A stretch of DNA of 64,000 nucleotides from Olavius sp. associated proteobacterium Delta 1 (GCA_902749685.1 CACVKW010001614.1:1-64000); one strand, 5' to 3'. Counted from the stretch's first letter, positions 25,677 through 35,281 are shown. Notes: generated from the letters alone by a model not told the origin. Made by a program: numbers and translations.

Positions 25677-27385
25677 AAAGTGATTACCTGATCCAACGCA
25701 AAAAGATCGGCGAGATACTGGTCAGCGAAAGTCGCATCTCGCCTCACCGGCTGACCGAAGTACTGGGTTTGCAAAAAGAAACTGCCAAGCCCCTGGGGCA
25801 GATCCTGATCGACGAAGGAATCCTGACCGAAGATGAATTGACCTGCCTGCTGGGCGAACAGCTCGGAATTCCACATCTGTGGTTGCGAAAAGGTCTGGTA
25901 GACCCCCGCATTGTTCATATCCTGCCCAAAGAAAAGGCCCTTCGTTTTCAAGTCATTCCCATGTTCGTGGTCAACAATGTGGTGACGCTGGCGACAACCG
26001 ACCCCAATGCTATTTTCGTATTTGATGAGGTCGCCAACATCACCGGAATGAGAGTGCAGCCTGTGCTTTGCCGTGCCGTTGATATTATCGAGGCCATCAA
26101 CGAATGCTACCAGGAAGAGATGAGCATCGATGACGTCATGAAGAGTTTGGAAGATTCCGAAATCGAAGTCATTCAGGGCCAAGCTGAAGCCGAGATCAGC
26201 GAATTATCGGAACGGGCGGATGAGAGTCCTGTGATTCACCTGAGCAATATGATCCTGATCAAAGCCATCCGGGACGGGGCCAGCGATATCCACATTGAGC
26301 CTCAGACCGGAAAATTCCAGGTACGCATTCGAATCGACGGCCTGCTGTACGAATTGATGTCGCACCGCATTGAAATGCATCCTCCGGTCGTCTCGCGGCT
26401 CAAGGTGTTGGCCAATCTGGATATCTCCGAAAGACGGATTCCGCAAGATGGCCGCATTCAGGTCCAAATCGATGGACGTAAGGTGGATCTGCGGTTTTCA
26501 TCCATGCCGGGTATTCATGGTGAAAAAGTGGTGTTAAGAATACTGGACCGCAACCAGGCCATACTCGACATCAATAAACTGGGCTTTAATCCGCAGGTCC
26601 TGGAGCGCTTTAAAACAGTTCTCAGGAGCAGTTATGGGCTGATTCTGGTTTGCGGTCCCACCGGAAGCGGCAAGACCACCACGCTCTATGCGGCCATCAG
26701 CATGCTGAGCAGCAGTGAAAAAAATATCATTACCATCGAAGACCCGGTGGAGTATCAACTGGAGCACATCAATCAAAACCAGGTCATTGACGGAATTGGA
26801 CTTACATTTGCCAAAGTCTTGAAGCATGCGCTCAGACAGGATCCGGATATTATTTTGGTGGGCGAAATCCGTGACCGTGAAACAGCCGAAATCGCCATCC
26901 AGGCGTCATTGACCGGTCATCTGGTGCTTTCAACCCTGCACACCAACGATAGTGTCAGCGCGGTCACGCGTCTGCTGGAGATGGGAGCCGAATCCTACCT
27001 GATTTCGGCATCCCTCCTGGCCGTTCTGGCGCAGCGTTTGCTGCGAACCATCTGTCCTCAATGCCGAACAACGCACTATGCTGCCAAAGCCGTATTGCAG
27101 GAATTGGGGATCGACCAGGATAAAAAGATTCGTCTGTCCCGGGGCAAGGGGTGTTCCGCCTGTTACGATTCAGGATTTAAGGGGCGCAGCGGGATTCATG
27201 AACTGCTGGAAATGGACGAAGAACTGCGCTCCATCATCCTGGACGATCCGACCATTGATGCGCTGCAACGCTATTTGTGCGAAAACAAGTTTGAAGGATT
27301 AAAAGCGCTGGGCTTCGAAAAAGTGCTGCAAGGCGTGACAACCATCGAAGAGGCCAGACGAGTCATTTCTACGAGCAGCCGCTAA
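25673..27385 (+). CDS. gspE: GspE/PilB-type secretion ATPase
   Basis: 570 aa. An N-terminal T2SSE_N/MshEN-like domain (about 10-150) precedes the hexameric ATPase. Walker A GPTGSGKTTT (about residue 328), Asp and His boxes (ITIEDPVEY, STLHTND), Walker B region IILVGEIRDRETA and the four-Cys zinc region CPQC ... CSAC are present. It powers pseudopilus or pilus assembly from the cytoplasmic face. The N-terminal MshEN-type region can bind c-di-GMP in relatives, fitting the HD-GYP gene upstream. Start overlaps the STAS gene by 4 nt. Confidence 0.93.
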   Translation: MKSDYLIQRKKIGEILVSESRISPHRLTEVLGLQKETAKPLGQILIDEGILTEDELTCLLGEQLGIPHLWLRKGLVDPRIVHILPKEKALRFQVIPMFVVNNVVTLATTDPNAIFVFDEVANITGMRVQPVLCRAVDIIEAINECYQEEMSIDDVMKSLEDSEIEVIQGQAEAEISELSERADESPVIHLSNMILIKAIRDGASDIHIEPQTGKFQVRIRIDGLLYELMSHRIEMHPPVVSRLKVLANLDISERRIPQDGRIQVQIDGRKVDLRFSSMPGIHGEKVVLRILDRNQAILDINKLGFNPQVLERFKTVLRSSYGLILVCGPTGSGKTTTLYAAISMLSSSEKNIITIEDPVEYQLEHINQNQVIDGIGLTFAKVLKHALRQDPDIILVGEIRDRETAEIAIQASLTGHLVLSTLHTNDSVSAVTRLLEMGAESYLISASLLAVLAQRLLRTICPQCRTTHYAAKAVLQELGIDQDKKIRLSRGKGCSACYDSGFKGRSGIHELLEMDEELRSIILDDPTIDALQRYLCENKFEGLKALGFEKVLQGVTTIEEARRVISTSSR

Positions 27386-27396
27386 GGCATAAGACC

Positions 27397-28542
27397 ATGG
27401 CGATTCAAATCAAACATAATGATCAACGTGCGGTGGCGAAAACCGGAGAGAGACAGCTCGGTCCCGGTCGGTCCCGCCCCAATAATATCTGGCAGCGATT
27501 TAAAAGGCGCATCAAACCCGAGGAGCTGGTATTCTTTTTCTCCCAGCTTTCGCTCATGCTCGAGATCCAGATGTCGTTGCGAAATGCGCTGGAAAACATT
27601 GCAATCCAAACAACTAATCTCAATTTCAAAACGGCTGTCCGGGCTGTTATAAAGGAAATTGAAGAAGGCCGCCAGCTATCCGATGCGCTGGGTCATTATC
27701 CGGCCTTTTTTAAACCTCTGTATGTCAGCATGATCAAGGCCGGCGAGTCCGGCGGCTATTTGAAAGAAATCCTGGATCGTATCGTCGAAATGGAAGAAAA
27801 GCGTCTGGCCCTCATCACGCAGATCAAAACCGCGCTGACCTATCCGCTGTTTCTGTGCATATTATCGATGGTGACGGTGGGCTTTATCATGGTGGCCGTT
27901 TTGCCGAAATTCATTGTATTGTTTGAGGGCAAGGTACATATCCTGCCGTGGACGACACGATTTCTGATAGCAACCAGCCATTCACTGCGCGAATACGGCT
28001 GGGCCTATCTGATTGCCGGCACGGGGTTGGCGGTGTTGCTGCCCTATTATAAAAAAAGTGAACAAGGTCAGGCCGTGATCGATCGGGTATTGGTCAGCGG
28101 ACCGTGGATCGCCCGCATTGCCAATAAGATTTACACTTGTGAGCTAATGCGAACCCTGGGCAGTTTAATGGCGAGCCGGGTGCCCTTGTTGGAAGCTTTG
28201 GAGGTGACCCGTGGCACCACCGGCAACCGCCATTTCAGAAAATTCATTGATCAAATTGTTGCGCATGTGCAAGCGGGCGGGAAGTTTTCTCAGCCCCTGG
28301 CCGACTTCCCGTTTATCCCACCCTCGGTGAAACAAATGGTGGCCACCGGCGAGGAGACCGGAAATTTACCCAAGGTTCTGCTGCGACTGGCAAAATTCTA
28401 CGACGGGGAAGTGGAACGGAATCTCAAAGCCATTGCCGCTAAAATCGAACCGCTGGCGCTGCTGGTGATAGGAGGGATCGTGGGGGTAATCGTCACATCG
28501 GTGATTCTTCCCATCTTCAAATTGTCCCAGGCGCTGCATTAA
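27397..28542 (+). CDS. gspF: GspF/PilC-type inner-membrane platform protein
   Basis: 381 aa with the two repeated T2SSF domains (about 45-170 and 250-375), each starting with an F/L-x2-L-...-G-x-L block and holding the conserved KAGESGG and TGEETGNLP motifs, plus three membrane helices (about 150-175, 195-215, 350-375). It forms the membrane platform on which the ATPase acts. It follows gspE by 11 nt. Confidence 0.93.
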   Translation: MAIQIKHNDQRAVAKTGERQLGPGRSRPNNIWQRFKRRIKPEELVFFFSQLSLMLEIQMSLRNALENIAIQTTNLNFKTAVRAVIKEIEEGRQLSDALGHYPAFFKPLYVSMIKAGESGGYLKEILDRIVEMEEKRLALITQIKTALTYPLFLCILSMVTVGFIMVAVLPKFIVLFEGKVHILPWTTRFLIATSHSLREYGWAYLIAGTGLAVLLPYYKKSEQGQAVIDRVLVSGPWIARIANKIYTCELMRTLGSLMASRVPLLEALEVTRGTTGNRHFRKFIDQIVAHVQAGGKFSQPLADFPFIPPSVKQMVATGEETGNLPKVLLRLAKFYDGEVERNLKAIAAKIEPLALLVIGGIVGVIVTSVILPIFKLSQALH

Positions 28543-28678
28543 CCTGCCAAGCCGGAACTGAAGTGATAAAACAAACCGGGGCTTAAAACCTGCTAAAGAT
28601 TATAAATTTTTAGCCGATAACATACTTTAGCAATATCTAAATTTAAGGTGCCACATTTAAGTGAGGGAGGTGCATATT

Positions 28679-29224
28679 ATGCGAAAACACGTGCTCACGA
28701 ATCGATCCGGGTTTACGCTCATGGAAATTCTGATCGTTGTTATTTTGCTGGGGATCCTGGCCATGGTCGTGGTTCCACAAATCACCATTTCCAGTGAAGA
28801 CACCAAAGCGAGTACACTCCAGTCAAACCTCGGCCAATTACGGAGTCTGCTCGAAATTTATTATGCCCAGCACAATGAATCGTACCCCGGAACGGTCGAT
28901 GACAGTGACGGAGTCGGCGCACCACCAGACGCGTCCGTCGCATTTGTCAATCAACTGACCTTGTACACCAACGCATCCGGGCAGGCATCGAAGGATGATA
29001 GGACCAATTTTCAGCTGGGTCCGTACATTAAGTCCAATTCACTGCCGCCCAACCCGTTCAACAACAAAAACACCATCGTGATCGACAACAGTACGACCGA
29101 CCTGACGGCCAGAACCGTGGCAGCGGCAGATAACGCTCACGGGTACAAATTTTTTTCACAAACCGGGGTACTCATCGCGTGCGACGGCGGCTCTTCAAAC
29201 GGGGTGGCTCACGAGAACTTTTAA
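28679..29224 (+). CDS. gspG: Major pseudopilin, GspG-like
   Basis: 181 aa from ATG 28679 (GGGAGG upstream). A class III signal of 11 residues ends in Gly before FTLMEILIVVILLGI, with Glu at mature position 5. The mature part has the GspG-like globular pattern (QSNLGQLRSLLEIYYAQH ... YP) and a long loop. It is the best candidate for the main fibre subunit. A 136-bp gap before it holds a GCTAAA/TTTAGC dyad and may contain a separate promoter, allowing higher pilin expression. Confidence 0.9.
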   Translation: MRKHVLTNRSGFTLMEILIVVILLGILAMVVVPQITISSEDTKASTLQSNLGQLRSLLEIYYAQHNESYPGTVDDSDGVGAPPDASVAFVNQLTLYTNASGQASKDDRTNFQLGPYIKSNSLPPNPFNNKNTIVIDNSTTDLTARTVAAADNAHGYKFFSQTGVLIACDGGSSNGVAHENF

Positions 29225-29250
29225 CGCATCAAATGCTTGAGCGCACCGCA

Positions 29251-29802
29251 ATGTGGCAAAGGAACCTGTTAAAGCCGATGCAAGGATGTGGATCCCAGCA
29301 GGGTTTGACCTTGATGGAATGTATGATCGTCGTCCTGATTCTGGGGATTGTGGGAATGGTTGGCATCCCGCATTTTAAAGGCCTGACCAGCGCGATCAGA
29401 CTGAATGAAGCCGCCGCCGAGCTGATCTCCGGGCTGCAATATACGCGCAGCCTCGCCGTTGAGCATCAACGGTCTTTTGGTCTCAGGGCGGATTTGTCCG
29501 GCAATTGGTTTGCGGTGTTTGACGGCCGTTACCGCAGCGACCCTGGTGCACATCTGGATGACGTGCCGCCGGTAGGGGCCAACGGTGTCGTGATCCACCC
29601 GCTGAACAAGATGCCGTATACCAAAGACCTGGATACAATCTATGACGGGGTGCGGATCTCGACCGTGCCGGCCGGCGGCGAAATTCGCTTCCATCCGGAT
29701 GGGCATTCCTCAGAGATCGCCAGCCTCTTTGTGATTCAATTGGGCGATGAACAGCGTATGATTTCGGTTGACGGGACAACCGGTCAGATCAACGCCCGCT
29801 AA
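29251..29802 (+). CDS. gspH: Minor pseudopilin, GspH/FimT-like
   Basis: 183 aa if begun at ATG 29251; ATGs at 29233 and 29278 are also possible (the last gives a 9-residue leader MQGCGSQQG). Prepilin motif G-LTLMECMIVVLILGIVGM with Glu5, then a GspH-like globular domain (NEAAAELISGLQYTRSLAVEHQ, ending GEIRFHPDGHSSEIASLFV). Such proteins sit at the pilus tip. Cotranscribed with gspG. Confidence 0.85.
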   Translation: MWQRNLLKPMQGCGSQQGLTLMECMIVVLILGIVGMVGIPHFKGLTSAIRLNEAAAELISGLQYTRSLAVEHQRSFGLRADLSGNWFAVFDGRYRSDPGAHLDDVPPVGANGVVIHPLNKMPYTKDLDTIYDGVRISTVPAGGEIRFHPDGHSSEIASLFVIQLGDEQRMISVDGTTGQINAR

Positions 29803-29883
29803 ATTTGATTGGCAACGGCGCCGCAATTGAAGAGTGAAGATTGCAAATTGAATAATTTTAAAGCGCCTAAAGGTATTGACAGC

Positions 29884-30294
29884 ATGCGACCGAGGCTGAT
29901 AAGCGACCACGGCTTTTCATTGGTGGAGATTCTCATCGCCGTGATGGTTCTGACCCTGGCCATTGTTCCGATCATAAATGCTATTGGTCCTGCCGTCAAA
30001 ACCACCGCTGCTGAAACGCAATCCTCGGTACTTACCAACCAGGCCCGCGCAACCTTGAATCGATTATTGACCGTTGATTTTGAGACGCTGAACGCCCATC
30101 AAGGCGATCCTGTGGATTTGACGAGCCTATTCGGTTCCACGGCCGAAGCGGAGCTGGAAAATATCCTGTTGAACGGCCAACGCTATACGCCGACGGTGGT
30201 CATCAGCGATGCCAGCGGCGGAGCCGGCGGGCTGCTTCAGTTGGCGGTCACCATAAATCAAGTGCGCCTGACAACCCTCAAAGCCGATTACTAA
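29884..30294 (+). CDS. gspI: Minor pseudopilin, GspI/PilV-like
   Basis: 136 aa from ATG 29884 (AAAGGT upstream; the frame is open back to 29809). Leader MRPRLISDHG, then FSLVEILIAVMVLTLAIVPI with Glu5. The mature domain is short, as in GspI, and ends in a strand-rich region (TPTVVISDASG). Probable tip-complex component with the neighbouring H, J and K-like proteins. Confidence 0.85.
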   Translation: MRPRLISDHGFSLVEILIAVMVLTLAIVPIINAIGPAVKTTAAETQSSVLTNQARATLNRLLTVDFETLNAHQGDPVDLTSLFGSTAEAELENILLNGQRYTPTVVISDASGGAGGLLQLAVTINQVRLTTLKADY

Positions 30295-30327
30295 AGGTTA
30301 AAATAGCGCAGCAGCGAACCATGAAAA

Positions 30328-30942
30328 ATGCATGAACAGAAACGCCACAGCGGCCTGACGCTCCTTGAGCTTCTCGTCGCAATTGCGATCTTCAGCATCA
30401 TCGTAGGGGGTCTCTACCAGGTGATGGACCACACCCTTTCGGCCTACGAAACCACCCGCAACCAGCAAAACCTTTTGTCCCAAGCTCGCTTTGCCATGGA
30501 GCGCATGGTAATGTTTGTCCAGGCATCCGATGAAATCGTATATCCCGTCAATTCTTCGGTGCAGGAGCTCACGGTCAGTGAACGCGTTCTGGATACCTAT
30601 GACAACCTATCCCGTGCCTATCTGATCGACGGAGATGGAATACTGGACGCCGACAACGATGCCGACGGCTTGGTCAACGAAGGTCAGGCAGATATGGCCG
30701 AACACATCTCTTTCAGGCTGGATACAAGTAATGCAGACAACTGGAAGCTGATTGAAAGACGGCCGGACTACCGTACAGCGGATACCGCCGATCAAACCCA
30801 ATGGTACGTGATCAGTGAACATGTCATCGATTTTGCCTGCCGGCGTTTCAGCGCCGGAATGGTTGAAATTCGCCTGGTGCTCAAAAAAAACGACACCGAG
30901 GTAAATCTGAAAACCCGCGCGAAAGCCAGGAACGTAAAATAA
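30328..30942 (+). CDS. gspJ: Minor pseudopilin, GspJ/PilW-like
   Basis: 204 aa. Leader MHEQKRHSG, then LTLLELLVAIAIFSIIVGGLYQVM with Glu5, followed by SQARFAMERMVMFVQ typical of GspJ/PilW. An internal acidic loop DGDGILDADNDADGLVNEG looks like a calcium-binding, thrombospondin type 3-like repeat, consistent with the calcium sites of J/K pseudopilins. It is 10 nt upstream of the GspK-like gene. Confidence 0.87.
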   Translation: MHEQKRHSGLTLLELLVAIAIFSIIVGGLYQVMDHTLSAYETTRNQQNLLSQARFAMERMVMFVQASDEIVYPVNSSVQELTVSERVLDTYDNLSRAYLIDGDGILDADNDADGLVNEGQADMAEHISFRLDTSNADNWKLIERRPDYRTADTADQTQWYVISEHVIDFACRRFSAGMVEIRLVLKKNDTEVNLKTRAKARNVK

Positions 30943-30952
30943 TAATAAAGCG

Positions 30953-32206
30953 ATGGATATAACCTTGAACATGACCAAAGCTGAAACTTATCGCAAAAAA
31001 GAGAAGGGCTATGTCCTGGTCGTGGTCATTTTTATAATGCTTTTGCTGATGACAACGGTTGTGGCTTTAAACCGTCGGGCGGGCTTGCAGGCCAAAATAG
31101 CCGCCAATCAGATCCGCTCCGTCCAAACCCAATTTGGACAGCTGGCCGCCATCGAAAATGCGGCTTGGCAACTGCAGCGGAATCCGCAATGGCGCACGAA
31201 TGTGTCGGGGGAAGACTATGAGTTTGACGGTATCGTTTATAACCGCAAAATCTTCGATTCGACCCGCACCTGTTCGCAAGACGTGATCATGGTTTCCATC
31301 ACAGGACCCGCCGGAAAACAGCCTGCTACAGCCGGCCTTCGGATTCGGTTTGTTCATGAAGACACGCTGTATATTGCGGACACCGAAAATGACAAAATCA
31401 AAAAAGTGGATCGCACGGGACGTATACGCACCGTCCCAACGCCCAACCTGGATAAACCGCGCGGTGTCGCAGTGAGCGCCGCCGGCAACATTTTTATCTC
31501 GGACACGAAAAATAACCGCATCATAATGGTCGATACATCCGGTAACCAGTGGGTTTTGGGTGTCGGATACCTGGATGAACCCCACGGCCTCTTTGTTCGA
31601 AATGGATCAAAAACAAAGCTTTTTATCGCCGACACGGATAACAATCGTATTAGAACGGTGTTGTTTTTGGACTACTACGCCTACATCTGGACCATCAGTG
31701 CCGGATTCCTGCGTGAACCCAACGGAATTGCGGTGGGCTGTCGGGGAAATTTATACATCGCCGACACGAAAAATCACCGCATCAAGGTCGTGGATAAGGC
31801 CGGCAATATCTCGATCCTTGATACCGGTTCCCTTGATACACCTTGCGATGTGGCGGTTGACGAGCGAGGCAACGTATATGTCTCCGACAAGGAAAGAGAC
31901 CGTGTCATCAAAGTGGACGATAAGGGTGCGATTACGACGATTGTCGACTCCCTGGACGACCCGCGCGGTGTTGTCGTGGGGGCTTCCGGAAATATTTATA
32001 TTGCCGACTCGGATGATCATTGTGTGCGCATGGTGGATCCTGAAGGCGTCGTCAGCACAGTTGCGGGTCAGTGCGGAGACGACGGCGACACCGAAGACGG
32101 CCTCCTGGCCATTAATGCGAAACTGCACAGACCGTATGCCGTCGCGGTTTACTCCCAAGCCACATCTACTGTGGCGGGGTTGGAATGGGTTTCTGAGTTT
32201 TACTAA
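30953..32206 (+). CDS. GspK/PilX-like pseudopilin N-terminus fused to an NHL-repeat propeller
   Basis: 417 aa. Residues 1-about 50: basic leader, Gly, then YVLVVVIFIMLLLMTTVVALNRR, a type III-like hydrophobic helix that, like GspK, lacks Glu5. Residues about 135-395 hold six NHL repeats of the form GNIYIADT-x-N-x-RI-x-VD (about 139, 181, 227, 271, 312 and 352), which should close a six-bladed beta-propeller. The end (ASTVAGLEWVSEFY) is short. Normal GspK carries a different alpha-helical tip domain, so the propeller is a replacement, perhaps a ligand- or carbohydrate-binding adhesin at the fibre tip. Its place in the H-I-J-K order supports the role. Confidence 0.85.
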   Translation: MDITLNMTKAETYRKKEKGYVLVVVIFIMLLLMTTVVALNRRAGLQAKIAANQIRSVQTQFGQLAAIENAAWQLQRNPQWRTNVSGEDYEFDGIVYNRKIFDSTRTCSQDVIMVSITGPAGKQPATAGLRIRFVHEDTLYIADTENDKIKKVDRTGRIRTVPTPNLDKPRGVAVSAAGNIFISDTKNNRIIMVDTSGNQWVLGVGYLDEPHGLFVRNGSKTKLFIADTDNNRIRTVLFLDYYAYIWTISAGFLREPNGIAVGCRGNLYIADTKNHRIKVVDKAGNISILDTGSLDTPCDVAVDERGNVYVSDKERDRVIKVDDKGAITTIVDSLDDPRGVVVGASGNIYIADSDDHCVRMVDPEGVVSTVAGQCGDDGDTEDGLLAINAKLHRPYAVAVYSQATSTVAGLEWVSEFY

Positions 32207-32519
32207 GGGCTCGCACAACAATCATTCCTGCCGCTGATAAGCGGCGTGTCCGTTTGAGCAGTTGAAAAATTCAAGCCCCGCCACTGCTTTTCAGACCCAC
32301 GCTGTTCCATTCCATGGCATTATTCTTGCATAAATTTAATAGAATTTTAGGGCCGGAACCAATCCAAGAAAACAAACTGCACCTGGGTCCCTTGTGAAGT
32401 TTGCCGGCTGACGGTTGCCGGTGCATTTGCCGGCACCGTTGCTGGTGGCGGCATGCCGTACACGCTGGGCACGCCGATGCAAAATCCGATGATTATACAC
32501 ATCTGTGTCAAGAGCAACG

Positions 32520-33632
32520 ATGTTTGAAAAAAAAACCAAATATCCGATCGGAATTGATATCCAGGAACGTCAAATTTTTGCTGTCCAACTTCAATCATAC
32601 CAGCACGGGATTGCAATCAAAGGACTGGCACATGCTGAAATTGACGAAAATTGGCAGGGTGATGATCCCATTGAAAGCATCGATGCGCTGCAGCCGTCGC
32701 TGAAAAAGATGGCAAAAAATAAAAGTTTTGGGGGCAAAAGGGCGGTGCTGCACGTTCCTTCCCAACACATCATCAGTTTTCCGATACGTCTTAAGCCTGG
32801 CAGGGCGGAACCCCTTGAGCAGGCCATCGTGCGGGAATCGGCAGCATACCTTCCCTTCCCCATAGAAGACGCCATCATTGATTATCCATCGCTCCAATCG
32901 GTGAACTCAGGCGATACCAGTGAATATAAAGCGGTCATGATCGCTGTGCACAAAGATCTCATCCAAAAGTATGTGGGACTTTTAAAACAGGTCGGATTTG
33001 GTGTTGAGGCGGTTGATTTTCAGGTTTCATCGTTGATACGCCTGCATCGTCATCTCTACAATGGGGCGTCAGGGCCCACAGTTTTATGCCATTTCGGAAT
33101 GACCCAAACCCTGCTGGTCATCGTATCCAACGACAGCATACTCGCGCAGCGCTATGTCCCCATGGGACTGCAGTTTTTGCTTGACAAAATCACGGACAAT
33201 CTCGCGTTATCTCAAGGGAAAAATAACGCGAAAGTGATGCTGCAAAAATATGGACTGGCTTATCAAGATCAACAGGGTGCGAACCGGGGCTCGATCGTTC
33301 AAAGCAGCGAAACCAAACGCCTGCAGCGTGTGATTTATCAAATATTGAGTCCCCAGATCGAAGAACTCCTGCATGAGCTGCATAAAATAATCGGATATGT
33401 GCGGTCCGAAGCACCCCATACGGTCTTCGAAAATTTATATGTTTATGGACCCGGTGTCCTTATTCACAAATTAGACGATTATCTGGCAAAGCGGCTTAGT
33501 ATCCCTACGCAGCTGCTGAATCCATTGCATACGATGGAAACATCGAATGATGGGATCTTGGTCGATCCATCAGAAGGCGGCCCATTTGCATTGGCGGTGG
33601 GACTGGCGATGCGGAAGGTGGCATGGCTTTAA
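32520..33632 (+). CDS. pilM: PilM-like actin-fold assembly protein
   Basis: 370 aa from ATG 32520. Actin-like ATPase fold: YPIGIDIQERQIFAVQL at the start, PIRLKPGRAEPLEQAIVRESAAYLPFPIEDAIIDY, then DLIQKYVGLLKQVGFGVEAVD as in PilM. PilM sits in the cytoplasm, binds the N-terminus of PilN and links to the ATPase. A 298-bp gap precedes it in which I see no convincing gene. The next gene overlaps its end by 10 nt. Confidence 0.88.
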   Translation: MFEKKTKYPIGIDIQERQIFAVQLQSYQHGIAIKGLAHAEIDENWQGDDPIESIDALQPSLKKMAKNKSFGGKRAVLHVPSQHIISFPIRLKPGRAEPLEQAIVRESAAYLPFPIEDAIIDYPSLQSVNSGDTSEYKAVMIAVHKDLIQKYVGLLKQVGFGVEAVDFQVSSLIRLHRHLYNGASGPTVLCHFGMTQTLLVIVSNDSILAQRYVPMGLQFLLDKITDNLALSQGKNNAKVMLQKYGLAYQDQQGANRGSIVQSSETKRLQRVIYQILSPQIEELLHELHKIIGYVRSEAPHTVFENLYVYGPGVLIHKLDDYLAKRLSIPTQLLNPLHTMETSNDGILVDPSEGGPFALAVGLAMRKVAWL

Positions 33633-34210
33633 GAGAAATCAATTTGATCCCGGCCGGGGTCCTTCAACGCCGCGGGGTAGTTCGCCATGTTTGTTTCTGG
33701 GGTGCATGTCTTTTTGTTTGTCTTTCCATGATTTTTGGATTCTTACTGTACCAGACGCGTGTCATCCGGGCGCAACAGTCGGCTTTGCATTCCCTGGATG
33801 AGGTTCAAAAGCATCTGGGTGAGCGTCTATCGAAAATTGAACGGATCCGGACTGAACTGCAAAGGCTCGATCAACAGCGGGTGGTGCTTGAAAATATTAC
33901 GAGAAACCGATCCTATTGCCAGGTGGTTTGGAAGTTGGCCGAGGTTTTCAATGATGAGACCTGGCTGACCCGGCTGACAATCGACAGGAACCAGGAAGAG
34001 AATCGTACCATTCGGTTGGGCCTGACGGGTTTGTCTTTTTCCAATGCGACACTGGGAAATTTTATAAATCAAATATCCACCGATCCCATGTTCAATGATG
34101 TCCAACTGGTCTATGCCAAAGAGGGCAAGAGAAAAATATCAAAATCCAATTCGGCCAAACTGCTAAAACTTATCCAATTTGAAATAGAATCAATCGTTTC
34201 AAACAGGTAA
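33623..34210 (+). CDS. pilN: PilN-like inner-membrane assembly protein
   Basis: 195 aa. A short cytoplasmic start (ALREINLIPAGVLQRRG, the INLLP-type motif that binds PilM), one membrane helix (about 25-48), a periplasmic coiled coil (about 55-95) and a ferredoxin-like globular end with WLTRLTID and NQISTDPMFNDVQLV. It fits PilN / the periplasmic half of GspL. It overlaps pilM by 10 nt and is followed after 1 nt by the PilO-like gene. Confidence 0.85.
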   Translation: MALREINLIPAGVLQRRGVVRHVCFWGACLFVCLSMIFGFLLYQTRVIRAQQSALHSLDEVQKHLGERLSKIERIRTELQRLDQQRVVLENITRNRSYCQVVWKLAEVFNDETWLTRLTIDRNQEENRTIRLGLTGLSFSNATLGNFINQISTDPMFNDVQLVYAKEGKRKISKSNSAKLLKLIQFEIESIVSNR

Positions 34211-34211
34211 A

Positions 34212-34775
34212 ATGATGCTGAACTTAAAAAAACTGGATCGGCTCTGCCTTTGCATCGTGGTGGCTATCTGCGTTATCTGCGGTTACTGGGTTGCGAAACA
34301 AGGCACCCGGCAAAGGCAGCAAATCCGCCGGGAAAATGACCTGCTCACCCGCAAACTGCAGGATTTGAACCTGACGGAGATAAATTTGCAGGGCCTGAGA
34401 GCCAGGTTGGATAGGGTTGGGGCAGATCTAAGGATCTTGAATGAAAAAGTCCCGCAAACCGCTGAGATTGGGTTATTCTTAAAAAATGTCGACGCGCTGA
34501 TGACGTCTTTAAACCTGGTTATGATAAACGTTCAACCATTTCCTGCGGTCAGAGAAAAACTGTATAGCCGTATCCCCGTCCAGCTCACATTTACGGGCGC
34601 TTTTAGGGATTCGTACCGCCTGCTGTGGAAACTTGAGACGATGAATCGTCTGCTGGTGATGGAGAAGATCAACATCTCTCAACCCAATATCGATGAGCCG
34701 TGTCGGGTAGACTTAACCGCCAATATATTTCAGCGCTCAGAGCCCGTAATGCAGACAGCGGGGAAACAGCCTTAA
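34212..34775 (+). CDS. pilO: PilO/GspM-like inner-membrane assembly protein
   Basis: 187 aa. One N-terminal membrane helix (about 10-30), a coiled coil with QQIRRENDLLTRKLQDLN, then a PilO-type domain (EIGLFLKNVDALMTSLNLVMINVQP ... YRLLWKLETMNRLLVMEKI). It should pair with PilN in the periplasm. Two start ATGs are adjacent (34212, 34215). Its stop TAA shares one base with the next ATG (TAATG). Confidence 0.83.
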   Translation: MMLNLKKLDRLCLCIVVAICVICGYWVAKQGTRQRQQIRRENDLLTRKLQDLNLTEINLQGLRARLDRVGADLRILNEKVPQTAEIGLFLKNVDALMTSLNLVMINVQPFPAVREKLYSRIPVQLTFTGAFRDSYRLLWKLETMNRLLVMEKINISQPNIDEPCRVDLTANIFQRSEPVMQTAGKQP

Positions 34776-35281
34776 TGCCGCCTGACAAACGTGAAAAAAT
34801 TAAATTTTTGATTGTGATCGCATTGGCTTTGATCATGGTAACTGTGGCCTATTTTCGCTTTTGGCACAAAAAAGGCAACGCAGCGCCTGATAAGCTTGCC
34901 GCGCCGCCCTCGCAAGCCGAGCAAGTGGCAAGGGAGATGACCATAGACCGGCAATCGGATGAACGGGTCGATGACCGGCCCACGGATGTTGCCTTGCCGT
35001 CGGTCAAACGGGATATCTTTCGCCCCTTGAAAATACCTTCGGCCGTCGCAAGCCGCACAAAGAAAAATAAAACCGCAAAATTAAAGCAGACGCCGGTTCC
35101 AAATTTTAAACTCGGCGGCACGATTGTCAGCGGAGGAGAATCGATTGCCATTATCAATGATCGCTACCTTCGCACGGGAGATTCTATTGCGGCGTTTAAA
35201 GTCGTGCGGATTGAAGAAAATAAGGTTCAGTTGGTTTCAGGAAAAAAAAAAATCGAATTGAAGATGATAAATGATGAATAA
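34775..35281 (+). CDS. PilP/GspC-like periplasmic connector
   Basis: 168 aa from ATG 34775. One membrane helix (about 12-30), a Pro/Ala-rich linker, then a C-terminal HR-type domain (KLGGTIVSGGESIAIINDRYLRTGDSIAAFKVVRIEENKVQLVSGKKKIEL), the small beta-barrel of GspC/PilP that touches the secretin N-domain. The upstream frame to 34700 lies in pilO and is not needed. It overlaps the secretin gene by 11 nt. Confidence 0.83.
   Translation: MPPDKREKIKFLIVIALALIMVTVAYFRFWHKKGNAAPDKLAAPPSQAEQVAREMTIDRQSDERVDDRPTDVALPSVKRDIFRPLKIPSAVASRTKKNKTAKLKQTPVPNFKLGGTIVSGGESIAIINDRYLRTGDSIAAFKVVRIEENKVQLVSGKKKIELKMINDE

Noticed and set aside
32347..32616. 89-aa minus-strand frame in the gap before pilM
   Set aside because: The end (TQVQFVFLDWFRP) looks protein-like, but the frame overlaps the pilM start on the other strand, has no RBS and matches nothing I can name.
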